Shown: positions 44,417 to 57,503, counted from the stretch's first letter. The stretch is DNA of 64,000 nucleotides from Cryptomeria japonica (GCF_030272615.1 NC_081415.1:193362695-193426694), one strand, 5' to 3'. Numbers and translations are program-made. The notes: generated by a model not told the origin, from the sequence alone.

Positions 44417-47400
44417 CTAGTTCTCATCAAGAGGGGTGGATACCCCTAGCTTGTCTCTCAAATAGACATGAAATGTATCTATAGGCAAAGGCTTAAAGAA
44501 AATATCAGAAATTTTTTCCTTTGTAGACACATATTCCATCTTCACTTCTTCTCCATTGACTTTTTTCTCAAGTAATGATATTTGATTGGCACAGGTTTAG
44601 TCTTTGAATGTTGCACCGGATTCTTTGACATGTTAATAGAACTAGAATTATCACAGTGTATGACAGTAGACTCATCATAGATAACTCGAATATCCTTCAA
44701 TATTTTCTTCATCCAAACTACTTGAGTGCAACTACCAACACCAGCAATGTACTCAACTTCAACAATAGATAAGGACACTAAATACTATTTATTACTATCC
44801 CATGAAACCAATTTCTTACCCAAAAAGAAAGCACCATCAGAGTTACTCTTCCGGTCATCAAAATCACCAACCCAATTAGCATCAATGTAAGTACATAACA
44901 TGAAATCATCATTCCTCGAACACCACAAACCATATTCCACAGTTCCCTTCAAGCATTTGAATATTCTCTCTACAATAGTGACATAAATCTCTTTCAGATC
45001 AGCTTGATGTCTATCAACCATCCACACAACATGCATAATATCTGGCCTAGTCTGAGTAGGATATAGCAGTCCACCAACCATAGATATGTACAAACTTTGA
45101 TTAGCTGTCGAAGATTCATCATTCTTAGACAATTTGCGGCCTATCACCATAGGACTTCCAACCAGTTTGCAGTCATCTAGCCCAAACTTCTTTAGCAATT
45201 CCTTCACATATTTTGTTTAAGATATAAAAATACCTTTTCCAATCTATGAAATCTGCAAACCTAAGAAAAAATTCATCTCTCCTATCATAGACATCTCAAA
45301 ATCTTTCTACATATCATCAGCAAATGGCATGCTCAAGTCATCATCTCCTCCAAAGATAATATCAGACCAACAAAAACTTCAACAATCAAGATGCTATCAT
45401 TCTCAATCTTAAAATATAAATTATTGTCAACAGTCCCTTTATTAAATCCTAATTTCAGCAACTACTTATCCAATCTAGCATACTAGGCTCTAGGGTCTTG
45501 TTTCAATCCATAAAGAGCTTTCTTCAGTTTACATACCATGTCTCTATCATTAGATAATGAAAATCCATCAGGTTGCTTAATGTAGACTTCTTCCTCAAGA
45601 TCACCATTCAAAAAAGATGACTTGACATCCATTTGATACACCTTGAAATCTTTATAAGCAGCATATGCAATTAACTGTCTAACAACTTCAAGTATGGCTA
45701 CTAGAGAAAAAATATCCTCATAATCAAGTCCTTATTTATGTGAATATCCTTTGCATACCAGTCTTGCTTTATATCTGACAACTTCAACGGCTTCATTCAA
45801 TTTATTCATGAATACCCATTTAGTACCAATAACAATCTTATTTTTTAGGTCTAGGCACAAGTTCCCATGTGTTATTCTTTTCAATCTGATTCAACTCTTC
45901 TTCCATAGCCCTTATCTAGTTTTCATCCTTGCAAGCCTCAACAACATCTTTATGTTCAATTTTAGAAATCAAACATACATCTTCAGTAGCTAGCCTTCTT
46001 TTAGTCATCACACCTTTATTTTTATCTTCAATAATTTGATTTTTAGAATGATTCAAGCTTACATACATCGGAGTCTTTTGATTATTTTGATTTTTAGGTT
46101 CCTGCACCTCTTCACTGACAACAACAACATCCAAAGTACCTATCTCTATTGGATCATTCGGCTTCAATTCTTTGAAATCTTAATAGGATTTAGAACAATG
46201 TGTTAACCATCATCATATCTACAAGCTCTGATTTCTTTTCCAAGGTTCTCATACACCTTCATATCTATACTTTCCACTATCTTTCTCAATCTCTTATTGT
46301 AGCACAGGTAGGCTTTTCTCTTTGTTGAATATCCCAAGAAAATTCCTTCGTCACTTCTTGCATCAAACTTTCCTATGTCATCATCTCTCTTGATATAATA
46401 TTTGCTACCAAATATTCTGAAATATCTCACAGTAGGAACATGACCAAACCATAGCTCTTAAGGAGTCCAACCAATATCACCTTTAATATGAACTCGATTG
46501 AATGTGTAAACAGAAGTGTTAATAGCTTCTCTCTAATATATCTTCAAAACATTGCCTTCAATCAACATAGTCCTTGCAGCATCCAAAATAATCATGTTCT
46601 TCCTTTCAACAACTCCACTATTAGATCTCAGAGATTTCACCTTCAATCTTGACTCAACCTCAACTTTTTCTTTGAATATCTTGAACTTTTCTAATGCTTC
46701 ATATTTTTCCTTCAAAAAGACAACCCATATCATCCTGGAATGATCATCAATTAGCAACATAAAATATCTATCTCCCTGCACACTTCTAACATGTGTAGTT
46801 CCACAAAGGTCAGTATGCACAAGATCTAGCAATCCATCAAATATATATTGCTTTCTCTTGAAAGAAATTCTTGTTTGCTTACCCAATTGACATTCCTTAC
46901 ATACCGGATTAGCAGGGTTAACAATTTTAGGCATATCTCTAACAACTTGAGTATAATTGATCTTAATCATTGAATCAAAATTAACATGACACATTCTCCT
47001 ATGCCACAACCAAGTTTCATCAATCTGACCAATCAAACAACTTTTCTCACCATCATTCAAATGAAATATATTACCTTCAGTATTAGTTCCAAATGTAATC
47101 TCTATATCGGAGGTATTTAGGATTTTGCATTTACCATTCTTCAATTATAAATAATAGCCTTTGTCCACCATCTATCCAACACTTAAAATATTATGCTTCA
47201 AACATTCAACATACAAAACATCATCAGTGGTATGCTTACCATAAAAGGAAATAGAGTCTCTACCACGGATCACACAAGCTTTGTCATCTCTAAATCTCAC
47301 TATTCTACCATCATATCTTTTCATGCTCACAAATTTTCTTTTATCACTGATCATATGATGTGAACAACCATTATCAATTACCCATTCATCTTTTTCTTCA

Positions 47401-48533
47401 ACTTTAGCAACTAAAGCTTTTTCCTCAATAGTACAACTTGTGGAATCAACAGGCACCGGTCCATCTTCTTTGATAGAAATAAACACAACTTCATCTCCTT
47501 CTCATTCTTCTTCTGTAATATCTTCATCAGCAACATAATAGAAGTTATTCGGATGCTTATACTTCCAGTTAGAGTTGTAAGGCTTATCATACTTCTCACT
47601 TTTCTCATATCTATCATTTCTATCATGCTTATCAAATTTATCATGCCTATCATACTTAGCCATTCTCTCCAGGAACCTAGAAGCAAAATTTCCTACGTTA
47701 TTGCAAGAGAAACATTCGAAGGGAAATTTTCCATCATGCTTACCGACTCCTTTAGGAAATCTTTGGGCAATCAATGCTTCAAGCTCATCCAGTTCTCTTT
47801 CCTGCTCTTCCATCTCCCTCGTTTCTCTTTTATATCTAGATATTTTACATTCTTTAGGATCATACTTTTTCTTTCTAGATACAGATGCTCTAAATACTAT
47901 CTCAATCTTTCCATGTGATTCACCAAATTTTCTTAGCTCAAATGCAACAATCAATCCAACCAACATATCTCTTGTTACTGTAATCACACTCCGAATCTCA
48001 TCAATAATATCTACCTTATGTTTATAAGGACAAGGAAATGATCTTAGCACCTTAGCAATAATTTCATCTTCTTCAAGGGTTCCACTGACACATATGATAC
48101 TTAGGACAAGGTCATTCAACTTAGCCATAAAGGTATTTATGTTCTCATCTTCTCCCATTTTTAGCATCTCATATTTCTCTTTCAAACTTTGCAACTTAGC
48201 AACTTTCACTTGTTTATCTCCTTCATACACGGTCTCAAGCTTCTCCCATATCTCATGTGTTATCTAAAGTCCCATTACATTAGTCATCTCTGAATCAGTT
48301 GGGGCACTCAATAATGCTTCCTTCGGTCTAATGTTATGTTCAGCTTCCTTGATCTCATCAGTAGTAAGCAGTTCATTCAGAGGAGCAGAATAGGCATTCT
48401 TTGTAATCTTCAAGTAATCTTCTCCAAAGCATCTCAAGCACACTTCCATCTGGTTCTTCCATATATCACAGTTACTTCCATCAAATCTTGGACTCTCCTT
48501 CTTAAAGATAACACCTCCAATTCCAATTACCAT
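44417..48533 (-). pseudogene. decayed gag-pol polyprotein of copia #2
   Basis: Gag starts at the ATG complementary to 48531-48533 (MVIGIGGVIFKKESPRFDGS) and pol ends at the TAG complementary to 44417-44419. Gag (47502-48533) has a knuckle with two lost ligands (CFSCNNVGNFASRF). Protease shows WVIDNGCSHHMISDKRKF. Integrase (46490-47144) retains the HHCC module, but a deletion of about 90 bp at 46615-46620 joins LRSN directly to SGVVERKN and removes the region of the second catalytic Asp. RT and RNase H (44417-45720) carry the same frame change after the FVD box as copia #1 plus further stops. Confidence 0.9.
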
Positions 48534-48575
48534 CTTGGATCTCGTCAAGCGGTTAAGCTTCTTTAGGAGGATCTA

Positions 48576-48587
48576 GCTCTGATACCA
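48576..48587 (-). other. primer binding site of copia #2
   Basis: TGGTATCAGAGC on the minus strand, two bases inside the LTR, as in copia #1. Confidence 0.88.
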
Positions 48588-48805
48588 ATTATTAGCAACA
48601 ATAATGAAGGATGACTAAGAGGGGGGGTGAATCAATTTTCATTAGATCTACAAACTTAATCACAAATACATATTTAATAAATTACAACAATAACAAAGAA
48701 AAGAAAATTGATAACATAACACACAACACCAAGATTATGATGTGGAAAACCCAGAACTTTAAGGGAAAATCCATGGTGGGAACCTACCCACAATAAGATG
48801 ATACT

Positions 48806-50005
48806 TGTAGCATCGTAAAATTGCGACACTTGCAATTTCGACTGCATTTGGGTCTTCACGATGGCGGTGCAATGTTGAACCTGAATGGAGACCCCAAAAC
48901 CTGTTTACGACATCAAAAACTGCATCTTTCTGCACCTTGGCCTGATCCTCCTTGCACCTTGTTGTCCCGGGAGGTGGGACCATGGCGTCCAGCGCCCTGG
49001 TCCCTGGCCCTATTTTGGGCCCGGTCTCTTGTTGGGCATCGGGTCTTCAAGTTTGCAATTTGGAAAATAATGCTCCTAGGTCGGCCTAAGGTTGGAAAAA
49101 TCAGTCTCCTAACCCTAATTGACAAGTATATAAACTACATTTCCCCTCCCAGAAAGGAAGAGCGAAAAACATATGTGTGCAAGAGGCAGAAGCGATAGGC
49201 AAACATTCAAACATTCAAGCATTCAAGCATTCCTTCAAGCAATTGAGCATTCTAAGTCCCCATTCAAGGCTAGGTGTTGCATTCAAGACAAGGATTCAAC
49301 CATTGAAGAGGAGATCACCTACAACCTACAATATACAACATACAACATCATTACACCTTCGCATGTAAGAATACAAACATTCTTACAACAAGGTACCAAT
49401 ACTTGATTACATTACAAACACTTACATTTACAGCATTCTCATTTCTTGGTTAATTCCAAAAACTAGGGTTTGACCTGAAGGCAAACCCCTAATCCCTAAC
49501 CCCCCAATCGTCCTCTCTTTTATGTTTGCAGGTTGTAGGTACGTGGCTGTAATTAAAGATCTGGAATCCTTGTGCAGAGACAAATAGATCCCCCTTCGTT
49601 TTGCGGAGTTTTCGGAGGACCGTGTGCACTCCGGGCGCCATCGTCCCATCAACTTTCACTCAAACTTGCAGGACAGCATCGTCTCGACATTTTACTACTA
49701 ATTTCAGGTCCGTAGCTTCATCCCGTGTCCCTATCTCCATCTACAAGCGAATCTTTCTTACTTTTACATACACTCCTAGTTCAATCCTTCTATCTACATT
49801 CTTTACAAAAGAGGGTATCCTTGATGTCTCAACCCTTGAAACTCATTTAGAATTCAATCTTGCATTGTGTGGGATTGGATCTTGTGAGTTTCAACCCCTC
49901 TTTTGAATGTAAAGTCTCTCCTAAGTGAAAACTGTCAATCCTAGTGACCTCCTTTCTCTTTCCTTGGAATGGGGGAACACCTAGGGTTCGATTTTCTGCT
50001 TTACA
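48806..50005. mobile_element. solo LTR inserted in the copia #2 LTR
   Basis: Exactly 1200 bp beginning TGTAGCATCG and ending CTGCTTTACA, flanked by a perfect 5-bp target duplication ATACT (48801-48805 and 50006-50010). Removing it restores colinearity with the LTR of copia #1. It has LTR-type TG...CA ends and a TATA box (TATATAAAC at 49127-49135), but no internal domain, so it is a solo LTR from recombination between two LTRs. It is much richer in GC than the host LTR. Its parent family is not present in the window. Confidence 0.88.
49127..49135 (+). promoter_or_regulatory. TATA box in the solo LTR
   Basis: TATATAAAC in the middle of the LTR suggests that the element is read on the plus strand. 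Confidence 0.45.
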
Positions 50006-51038
50006 ATACTCTATAGTAGTATGTGTAAATATTACAATGGGGAATGCACATTCATTTAGGAACACTTCCTAGAGCTCACTTCTCAAAAGATAATGACCCG
50101 AAAGGCTACAACCCTTAGAGAAGTCTCACTGACTTACAACAAGATTTGGACTACAATCTTAAAGGAATGAACTGCAATAATAGCATATTGAAATGGTTGA
50201 GGATAGTTCCGATTAGGCACAATTGTCTGCTCTTCAACATCAATCTCTACTCAATACACCACACCAAAAGATGAATTCTTGTTCGTACATATACTACTCT
50301 TTGATAGACTCACAATTACAAAATTATATCACACGATACAAAGATCAACCACTGGACCATATAATGATATACATGATATAACATGAACTTAAATCAAATC
50401 TCCAAACAGGTAACACCACCGAAAATCATGCTAAAACCAACTGCAACATGCTACACCACCAAGAAAACCGCATAACACAAAGAACATCACCAGTTCAACA
50501 AAATCACAAAGAGATTGCACAACAATCAATGCAGATCATCAAAAAAAATAGGACACAATTAGGAAATGCCAGCAAGAATGTTAGAATCATCAGATAGAGC
50601 TGCACCAACACCACTTATCAAATCTTCATTTGTCAACATCTAAAACTCAAGAACACTCAAACAGCAACAACTGTCATGAAGAAAGATAACTTGTGGAGCA
50701 CCAAATCATAAACCATCTGAAATGAAGATACACAAGACCATCCCAAACAATCTCCCAAAGACTCAACTCAAGATCTGATCATGCTTGAATATACCGGAGG
50801 AAATACTGAACTCTACAAAGCACTGATCAGAAAAACAAACTGCAAACCAGATCATATGCTATGATCAACTAAGCTTCCTGGATCACTAAACCCAATACAG
50901 AAGAATATAATGATATTGTAAATACTCCATACACCAAACCAAAATCCCAATAAACCAATCTGCAAGCACCTAAGAAATAAATCACAGAAATATGTTATCA
51001 ATGATGACAACATATCCTAGCAACAGCAATGTCCAACA

Positions 51039-51681
51039 AGAACACCTTAAGAAAGAACATTGTCAAAGTGTTTTACCACCCTACCATGAAGCATATGCTT
51101 TCTCAAAATCCTTTGAATGAGGAATAAATGACCCTACACAAGAATGTTTGTCTATTTGGAACTGACAGGAATGTTGGAATCTAGTACAAAATGATATCTA
51201 AAATTTTACATGCATAACGATATGCTAATTATATTGATATCATGATATGACAAAGAAAAATTAACAATCAACTGGTAAATATTACTAGTGCTTGGAAATC
51301 TTTGACCAAAGCACATTTTATGTTGACTATTAATTGGTATGTTGTAATTAGAAACTTACCCTTCATTGTTGCTCTAGATTTGTCACCCATCCATAGTTTT
51401 GATCACAAATGATTCAACTTTACAAATGCAGGGCATAATTTGTCATTTAGTAATGAAACATAGTTTAGACAATGCAAATCAAACATTTAGATCAAGACAC
51501 ACTAGTTTGATAAAACAAGGATGTAACATAGAACTAGGTAAACATTTATACTATCTAGAGACAAGCAAAGATCTATATCATTTCCCATATTTGCAGATTG
51601 GATAAAGAAATACAAACATCTACTTCAAGTTTTAAGAAAACTCGCGTTGTTTTCTTTTGAAAATGAAGATAGACCCATAAT
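51039..51681 (+). repeat. right flank of copia #2, duplicate of 33294-33960
   Basis: Colinear with the flank of copia #1 up to ATAATATTC, where gypsy #2 interrupts it. Confidence 0.9.
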
Positions 51682-51686
51682 ATTCA

Positions 51687-53084
51687 TGTAGTCACACAAA
51701 TCTATCCATTTTAATTAAATGAATATTTTGTATTTATTTGATTAAAAATCCACTAGCCATCAGTTAATTAAATTAATATTTAATTAATTCATCTCCAAAC
51801 ATTCTTCTATTAATTAAATAAATTATTCAATTTATTTTAATTAATTCACTATACCAAATTCACAATCAATTAAACAACTAAAATCTATTTATTTAATTAA
51901 AACCCCCTATTCCTCTTTTAAATAAATTAAATAAAACATTTATTTAAATCATTATCCCCACCCCACTTGCATTTTCCTACAAATGCAACTTGCACACATT
52001 TATTGAAATAAATTAATTTTTATTTTAATAAAATCCTATTTTCCCTCACCCACCAAATCCACTTGCAAAATCTAATCCCCTTCTAGATTTTTCTAACCCC
52101 TTCCTAATTAGCCTAATCCATCCCCTAATTATTGTCACATTCCTAAGCAAAATGGAGTCACTTCTCAAAGACTCCACAGTCTTTGAAAAGCATTTAATGC
52201 TTTGTGTGTTCAACAAATTAACCCCCAAAGTCTTCCAAGACCACTAATGGCTCTTACATGACCATTTATGGCTCTTACATAACCATTTATGGTTATTTCA
52301 AACTTGTCTCCCCAAACATTTATTGTTTTGACCATATTCATTCATTTCACATTTGCACAAGAGTTTATCCATTGATAAAAACTTTATTCTTTGAATAAAG
52401 AGTTTATTCATTCAACCAACCTTGACTCTAAATCCCAAAGTCATATCAGGCATTTAATGCTTATTCCCTCTCCTCTCAACCTATCTCACATTGACACTTG
52501 TCATCCTAGGATTGGGTTGAAAGCCCTCACATGGATTTGAAATCATTCAATCCTGACCCTTGTTGAGATTGCTCAATCTCAACCATCCATTGCTCCATTT
52601 TTCCTATAAATAGAGCCCATTTCTTCATAATCCAGATCCTGAAAATTTGTATGCATTTAAGCTATAGGCATTTTAAGAGAGTATTTTAGCATAATTAACT
52701 CATGTATTGTCATTTTGGATCAAATAAATCATTTTAATATCAATAGCTTAGTATTAGCTTTTCATTTTACATTTAGAGCAATATTTCAATCTCAATCCTC
52801 CATAAGCATCCATAGTGCAAAAAGCTGCTGAGAGCTACACTATTTTGGAACTTGGAGAGGAGAGGAACAAGGGAGAAGAAGCCAGAAGCATGTTAGGAGG
52901 CATTTGGAGATGCCTCATCATATTTACCTTCCTAGTTAGACATTCTATCATGCTTTTGGTATCTCTTTTGATATGCTTGTGTAGGAAAGTATTTTGTTTA
53001 TGATTTCTAACACTAACAACTTGGCTTTTCTTCTTGTTTGTGTTTTGTTATCATTGACTAACCTTCCCTTTTTGCAGAGCATCA
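51687..53084 (+). repeat. 5' LTR of gypsy #2
   Basis: It begins TGTAGTCACACAAATC exactly where similarity to the other flank ends, and ends GCAGAGCATCA directly before the PBS, giving 1398 bp. The U3 part is rich in AATTAATTAA. A 21-nt unit is repeated almost three times at 52241-52300. The short open frames within it are not conserved. Confidence 0.82.
52604..52613 (+). promoter_or_regulatory. TATA box in LTR of gypsy #2
   Basis: CTATAAATAG, 480 bp before the LTR end, comparable in form to the TATA box in the LTR of gypsy #1. Confidence 0.6.
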
Positions 53085-53105
53085 TTTGGTGAACCCGACG
53101 TGAAT
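53085..53105 (+). other. primer binding site of gypsy #2
   Basis: TTTGGTGAACCCGACGTG follows the LTR end directly. This differs from the PBS of gypsy #1, so the two elements probably use different tRNAs. I do not assign the tRNA. Confidence 0.6.
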
Positions 53106-53175
53106 CCAAGCACCAAAAAAATACCATTTTTTTTGTAAACTAACATGTCTGATTGTTGAAAGTGTCACACAGGTT

Positions 53176-53395
53176 GCGCTTTAGCGCTATTGAACACGTT
53201 CTAGCGCTACCGACACTTTTTCTTTTAGCGCTATTGTTTTCACAATAGCGCTATTGTCACAATTTCAGCGCTTTTGTATTTGTTTTGGCGTGTTTGCTGT
53301 TCTTTTGGCGCTATTGCAAATCTTTCAGCACTTTTGCCTCTCTGGCTTTACCCTTCTTTCAGCGCTTCTGTTTAAATGTAGACTAGCGCTATTGC
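53176..53395 (+). repeat. 20-nt phased AGCGCT array in gypsy #2 leader
   Basis: GCGCT/GCGT/GCACT cores start at 53184, 53204, 53228, 53248, 53268, 53288, 53308 and 53328: exactly 20 nt apart for six consecutive units. Further cores lie at 53362 and 53386. The typical unit is TTTTAGCGCTATTG with a T-rich spacer. It occupies the place next to the PBS that the 21-nt arrays hold in gypsy #1. Confidence 0.85.
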
Positions 53396-53399
53396 AACA

Positions 53400-55727
53400 G
53401 AATGTTGTAAAACTCACCTTGTAACCGAAAAATTGAAAATCTTAGGCTTGTGGAAGCCCTCCCTTGGACATAGATTTTACTAACAAACTGTGGTTTGTGC
53501 AGGTTAAAACTCATCATTAAAAATCACAAATTCTCCTTTGGTGCTTTTAAAAACTTGAAAACAAACATTTACTTCCATTGCAAGTTAGGATTCATCTTCA
53601 TTTTGGTGCTTAAAATCAACAAACAAATTTGATTTCCTTGCATCAAACTAAAAAGATTTACAATCCACACTTCAAATTTTGGTGCACATAAAATACACAA
53701 TCCACTTGTTCCAATTCTTGCAAGCAATTTACTTTATGCAAAACGTGCTTTTTGTTAAGTTGACCAGGACTTCCCATTTCTAGAATACAACATATTGCCT
53801 TTGTAAGTTAAAACGAACACCATGGTTGTTGGAGCAACATCTCCAAATAGTTAGATCACATCGCAATGGTGGATTAAAAAGAACAAGTGTCTTTTGTGCT
53901 TGGCACGCTTGTGCAAAAAGTCGGTCGAGCGGTCCTACCTCTAACACACACTATCCTCTCCCTTGGCTTTCGTGGTCCTAGGTGCAAGAGAAAAGTGTTA
54001 GTAACACTCAAAATTTTATCTTTTTAAGAGAGGTCTGCCAAGAGACACATCACTCTTGGGAACAACCTCGAGCGGTAAATCCTTCAAGCCACTATAGAAA
54101 TTAGGTGAGAGCAAAAGCTGTAGCCTTGGGTATAGTTGTTCCTACAGTGTAACTGGTCGAAAGGACAAATGGGCCCCACCACCAGTTACAAGGCTCTTAA
54201 GTGAGTCACTGCAGAATGAACTTATGTCCAAAAACATCGAACATGACTAAACACCTTTAAGTAGTAGCCCACCCGTTCTATTGATTGAGGATATTTGTGA
54301 TATAATTTAGTGCAAGAGCATAGATGGTTTTGCTCCCAAGATACTCACCATACATATTTCCTTGAGTAGAAACATAGCTTTTTGAAAAGTCACTTGTGGC
54401 TTGATAAAAGTGGTGACTCCCCCATCATAGGGATCATCTATTTGTTATGCTCATGCAAGACCTAGTATATCACATCCTTACCTGCCACGGCAGGATTCAT
54501 AAGGTATGTAGTACCAAAGTCGAAGAAATATCAAGATGTGGGCTAAATTTATCACAACTAGCCATTTGACCTTAGGGATAAAAAGTGTTTGAAGTGTGTT
54601 CGTTTTAAAGACCAAGTGCAAATTGAGCCGACTTCAAGCTTTGGAAATACACCTTAAAATACATCTAAAGGAAGGGTCATATACAAGTCCAAAGATTGGG
54701 TTGATCTAGACCCATACTCATTTGTGCCTTTGAGGCAACATTCTGGTGTTTATGTGCTTGTTTTGTTTTCTTGTCAAAGAAACATCAAATCAGAAAATCA
54801 ATCCCAAGAACAAAGTATTCATCCAACCAAACATCTTTCAAAACAACCAAAAACATCAAAAACAAAGTGCAAACAACAAAAGAGTCAAAATTTTATGACC
54901 ATTCTTCACATCTTGTGAAAGAAGAAGCGTCATCAAAATATCAACTTGAAAAGAAGACCATTAAGCTCAAAGGCTTTGATCAAACGAAGGAAATTCTTCT
55001 ATATCAATAGACAAATCTTTGTCTCCCATAGAGTTTTCTTGCGCCACATGCATCTCTACCTTCAAGGCAAAACAAACAAATTTGATTCAGAATCATTGAA
55101 CTGCAGAGCTTTTATGCAATATAGAGCTCCGAGTTATCACAAAAACCAAGGAGGTAAGATCAATCCCAACTTTTTCCCGAACGTCTATATCACCTACAAC
55201 ACAGCTCGAGAGATACCATCAACACCCGAAAGGGAAGAGATAGAGTTTGTCCCATTTGTGACACAAAGTTTTTATTAAAGTTGAAAACATTTCATCCATC
55301 ATCTTGCTCATACATCATCATTTCATCATCAATCCATTTCCAACTCTCAAAACATTAAGAGGTTCTTGTCCTAAGTTCTCTTTGTCGATATTGCTTGAAT
55401 CAAACACTTCACATCACTTTTTAGATTGTTTCTACATCTAGGAGAAGCTCATCCTAAGAGACACATCTACATAGGTTAAAACTAGTTCATGACTGAATCC
55501 TCTCATTACTAGGTAGGTAAATCTGTAACACATCTCAGATTTCTCTACACCTTATCACATCCAAACTTATCAAAACAAACAAGCAATTCAAAGAAGGAAC
55601 TTTAGTTACATCTACCTTAAAAGTGCTAGAGATCTACATGCAACACCATCCACCAGTCATCAATCTTTCATTTCATCAACAACTCATCATCATTTTCACT
55701 CAACTTCAACAAAGACTCATAAACAAA
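53400..55727 (+). other. long leader of gypsy #2 without clear ORF
   Basis: This is 2.3 kb between the array and the Gag ATG. Two modest open frames (54771-55010, Lys/Ser-rich; 54946-55278) have no recognised domain. Ogre-type relatives have an extra ORF upstream of gag, so these could be its remains, but I cannot support that. Confidence 0.5.
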
Positions 55728-57230
55728 ATGGCTCAAACCCGATCACGGTCAAGGCAACAAGAAATAGAAATAGAAGAAGAAGAAGAGGAAAATCTCAATG
55801 AATTCCAAGAAGCACTTGGGGGAAATACGAATGACGAAAACCCAAGTACTCCTACTCCTGCAACAATAGAAAGGGCTCAGCATAACCCTCTCTTTAATAG
55901 ATTGTTTGATGAAATACTCAGGAGCAATGTGGATGCTCACTTTTTAAAGCTCGCTCAAGAAGGAGCCAAACTCCCCTCTGACTTTGATCTTGCCCAATTA
56001 AGACAAGCATCAGAAAGACAAAGTCGTCATGAAGAGGAAAGAGGTAGAGATCCCATCAAATATAACATTCCTCGAGGTAACCCACCATCTCCTCCTCCAA
56101 ATGAAATAGAGATGTTGCGGCAACAAGTCGAGAATCTCGCCCAACAACTTCATAGTGGTGTCAAGACTAACCAATTCTCACTCAATGACATATGTCCCTA
56201 TCCTTTTGATAGGAATCTTTATATGCCACCCTTTCCACGAGGATTCGAAACACCCAAATTCAAAAAATATAGAGGAAAGGGAGATCCCCATGATCATGTC
56301 AGAGAATTTCATTCTGCTTGTCTCGAAGTGGCATATGAAGACACCTACTTGATGCGCCTTTTTCCCCAAAGCTTGGGAGGAACAACCACATCATGGTTTT
56401 CCTGACTACCAGGTGGCATTAGAACATTTGAGGAACTCATCCAGAAGTTTCTAGCTCATTACTCTCATAACATTGAATGCGACATCACCATGGCTGATCT
56501 GTGCAACACTAAACAAAAACCAGGTGAACAATTCTCAGTATTCCTGCAACGATGGTGTCAAATGTCTAGCAGACGTTCTCTTCAGTTGCCTGAGTGAGAA
56601 CTAGTGGAAATATTTATTTCCAACTTAAACGAAGAAATGGAATTTCACCTAGATGTCAAAGACACAGACTCTTTTAATGATATGATCACCAAGGCTTTGA
56701 AGTGTGAAAGGGCACTTATCAAGAAAGGACTCATCAAAATCTTTAATGAACCAAAAGATGGTCCTCACCCACGCTTCAATAGTGATAAACCAAACTTCTG
56801 GAACAAAAACAAGAATATCGTCAACGATGGGGTTGTGGATGCTAGGACTATCCAAAATGCACAACCTGTGGTTCGGTTTGCAGGACAAAATCCTCCACCT
56901 CAGAACAACACAAATGTTCCTTCCAATCAAGGTCGCATCACATCTCATGATGAACCAAGACCTCGTCAGCAAAAATAGAAATGCACATACACTCCCTTAG
57001 GGGAACCCATTGAAACAGTATTGCGATAACTCATTTCTCAAAATTTGGTCACTCTACCTAAACTATCAAACTATGAGCCTCAAGTCAAACCGGCATGGTG
57101 GAGAGATACTGAACACTGTGAATTCCATCAAGGAAGAGGGCACAAGACAAGTAATTGTCACCGATTGAAAGATCTCATTCAAGATCTTATTGATTGAGGA
57201 GAAATTGAAATTGAAGGACATGACCCAAAA
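55728..57230 (+). pseudogene. gag of gypsy #2 (capsid and nucleocapsid)
   Basis: An acidic N-terminus is followed by the capsid core at about 56215-56650: PPFPRGFETPKFKKYRGKGD, then AYEDTYLMRLFPQSLGGTTT and TMADLCNTKQKPGEQFSVFL. A zinc knuckle at 57117-57158 reads CEFHQGRGHKTSNC, the C-x2-H-x4-H-x4-C variant typical of this clade. Five stops interrupt it (56403, 56595, 56976, 57027, 57195). Gag would form the particle and bind RNA. Confidence 0.9.
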
Positions 57231-57503
57231 ACAACAAATAATGATCATTTGATGTTCAAAAATCCACTTCCATCACAAGATCAAAGGGGTCCTTCCACTT
57301 CCAGGTCAGGCACTGATACCACTGATTATACATAGGCTGCGTATAATTATACTGTCAATCACCTGTATGATGCCAATGAACAAGTTGCAACTATAACCTT
57401 CAAAAATCCCAACTCAAATTGCAATGTTGTTACGCGTCGTGGCAAGGTTACCATAAAGGCAGCTCCACAAGGCACCACCTCCATCCCAAAGCAGTACAAT
57501 CTT

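Larger units (their letters stand above)
43092..51038 (-). mobile_element. Ty1/copia element (copia #2), segmental duplicate of copia #1
   Basis: Same order and same strand as copia #1, with a left LTR truncated at 43092, no PPT, and a right LTR interrupted by a solo LTR. It shares with copia #1 the right flank, the 95-bp deletion in the 5' LTR and the frame change at the RT catalytic box. It is therefore a duplicate of the other locus and not a fresh insertion. Confidence 0.9.
48590..51038 (-). repeat. 5' LTR of copia #2, interrupted by a solo LTR
   Basis: The LTR starts TATTAGCAACA (TG changed to TA) and ends TGTCCAACA at 51038. Without the 1205-bp insertion it would be about 1244 bp, nearly the same as the 5' LTR of copia #1. 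It lacks the same 95-bp TATA segment (junction near 50304). Confidence 0.9.

Noticed and set aside
55623-55727. Gag of gypsy #2 starting at an upstream in-frame codon at 55623
   Set aside because: The stretch before MAQTRSRS is hydrophobic low-complexity text unlike Gag; the ATG at 55728 is preferred.
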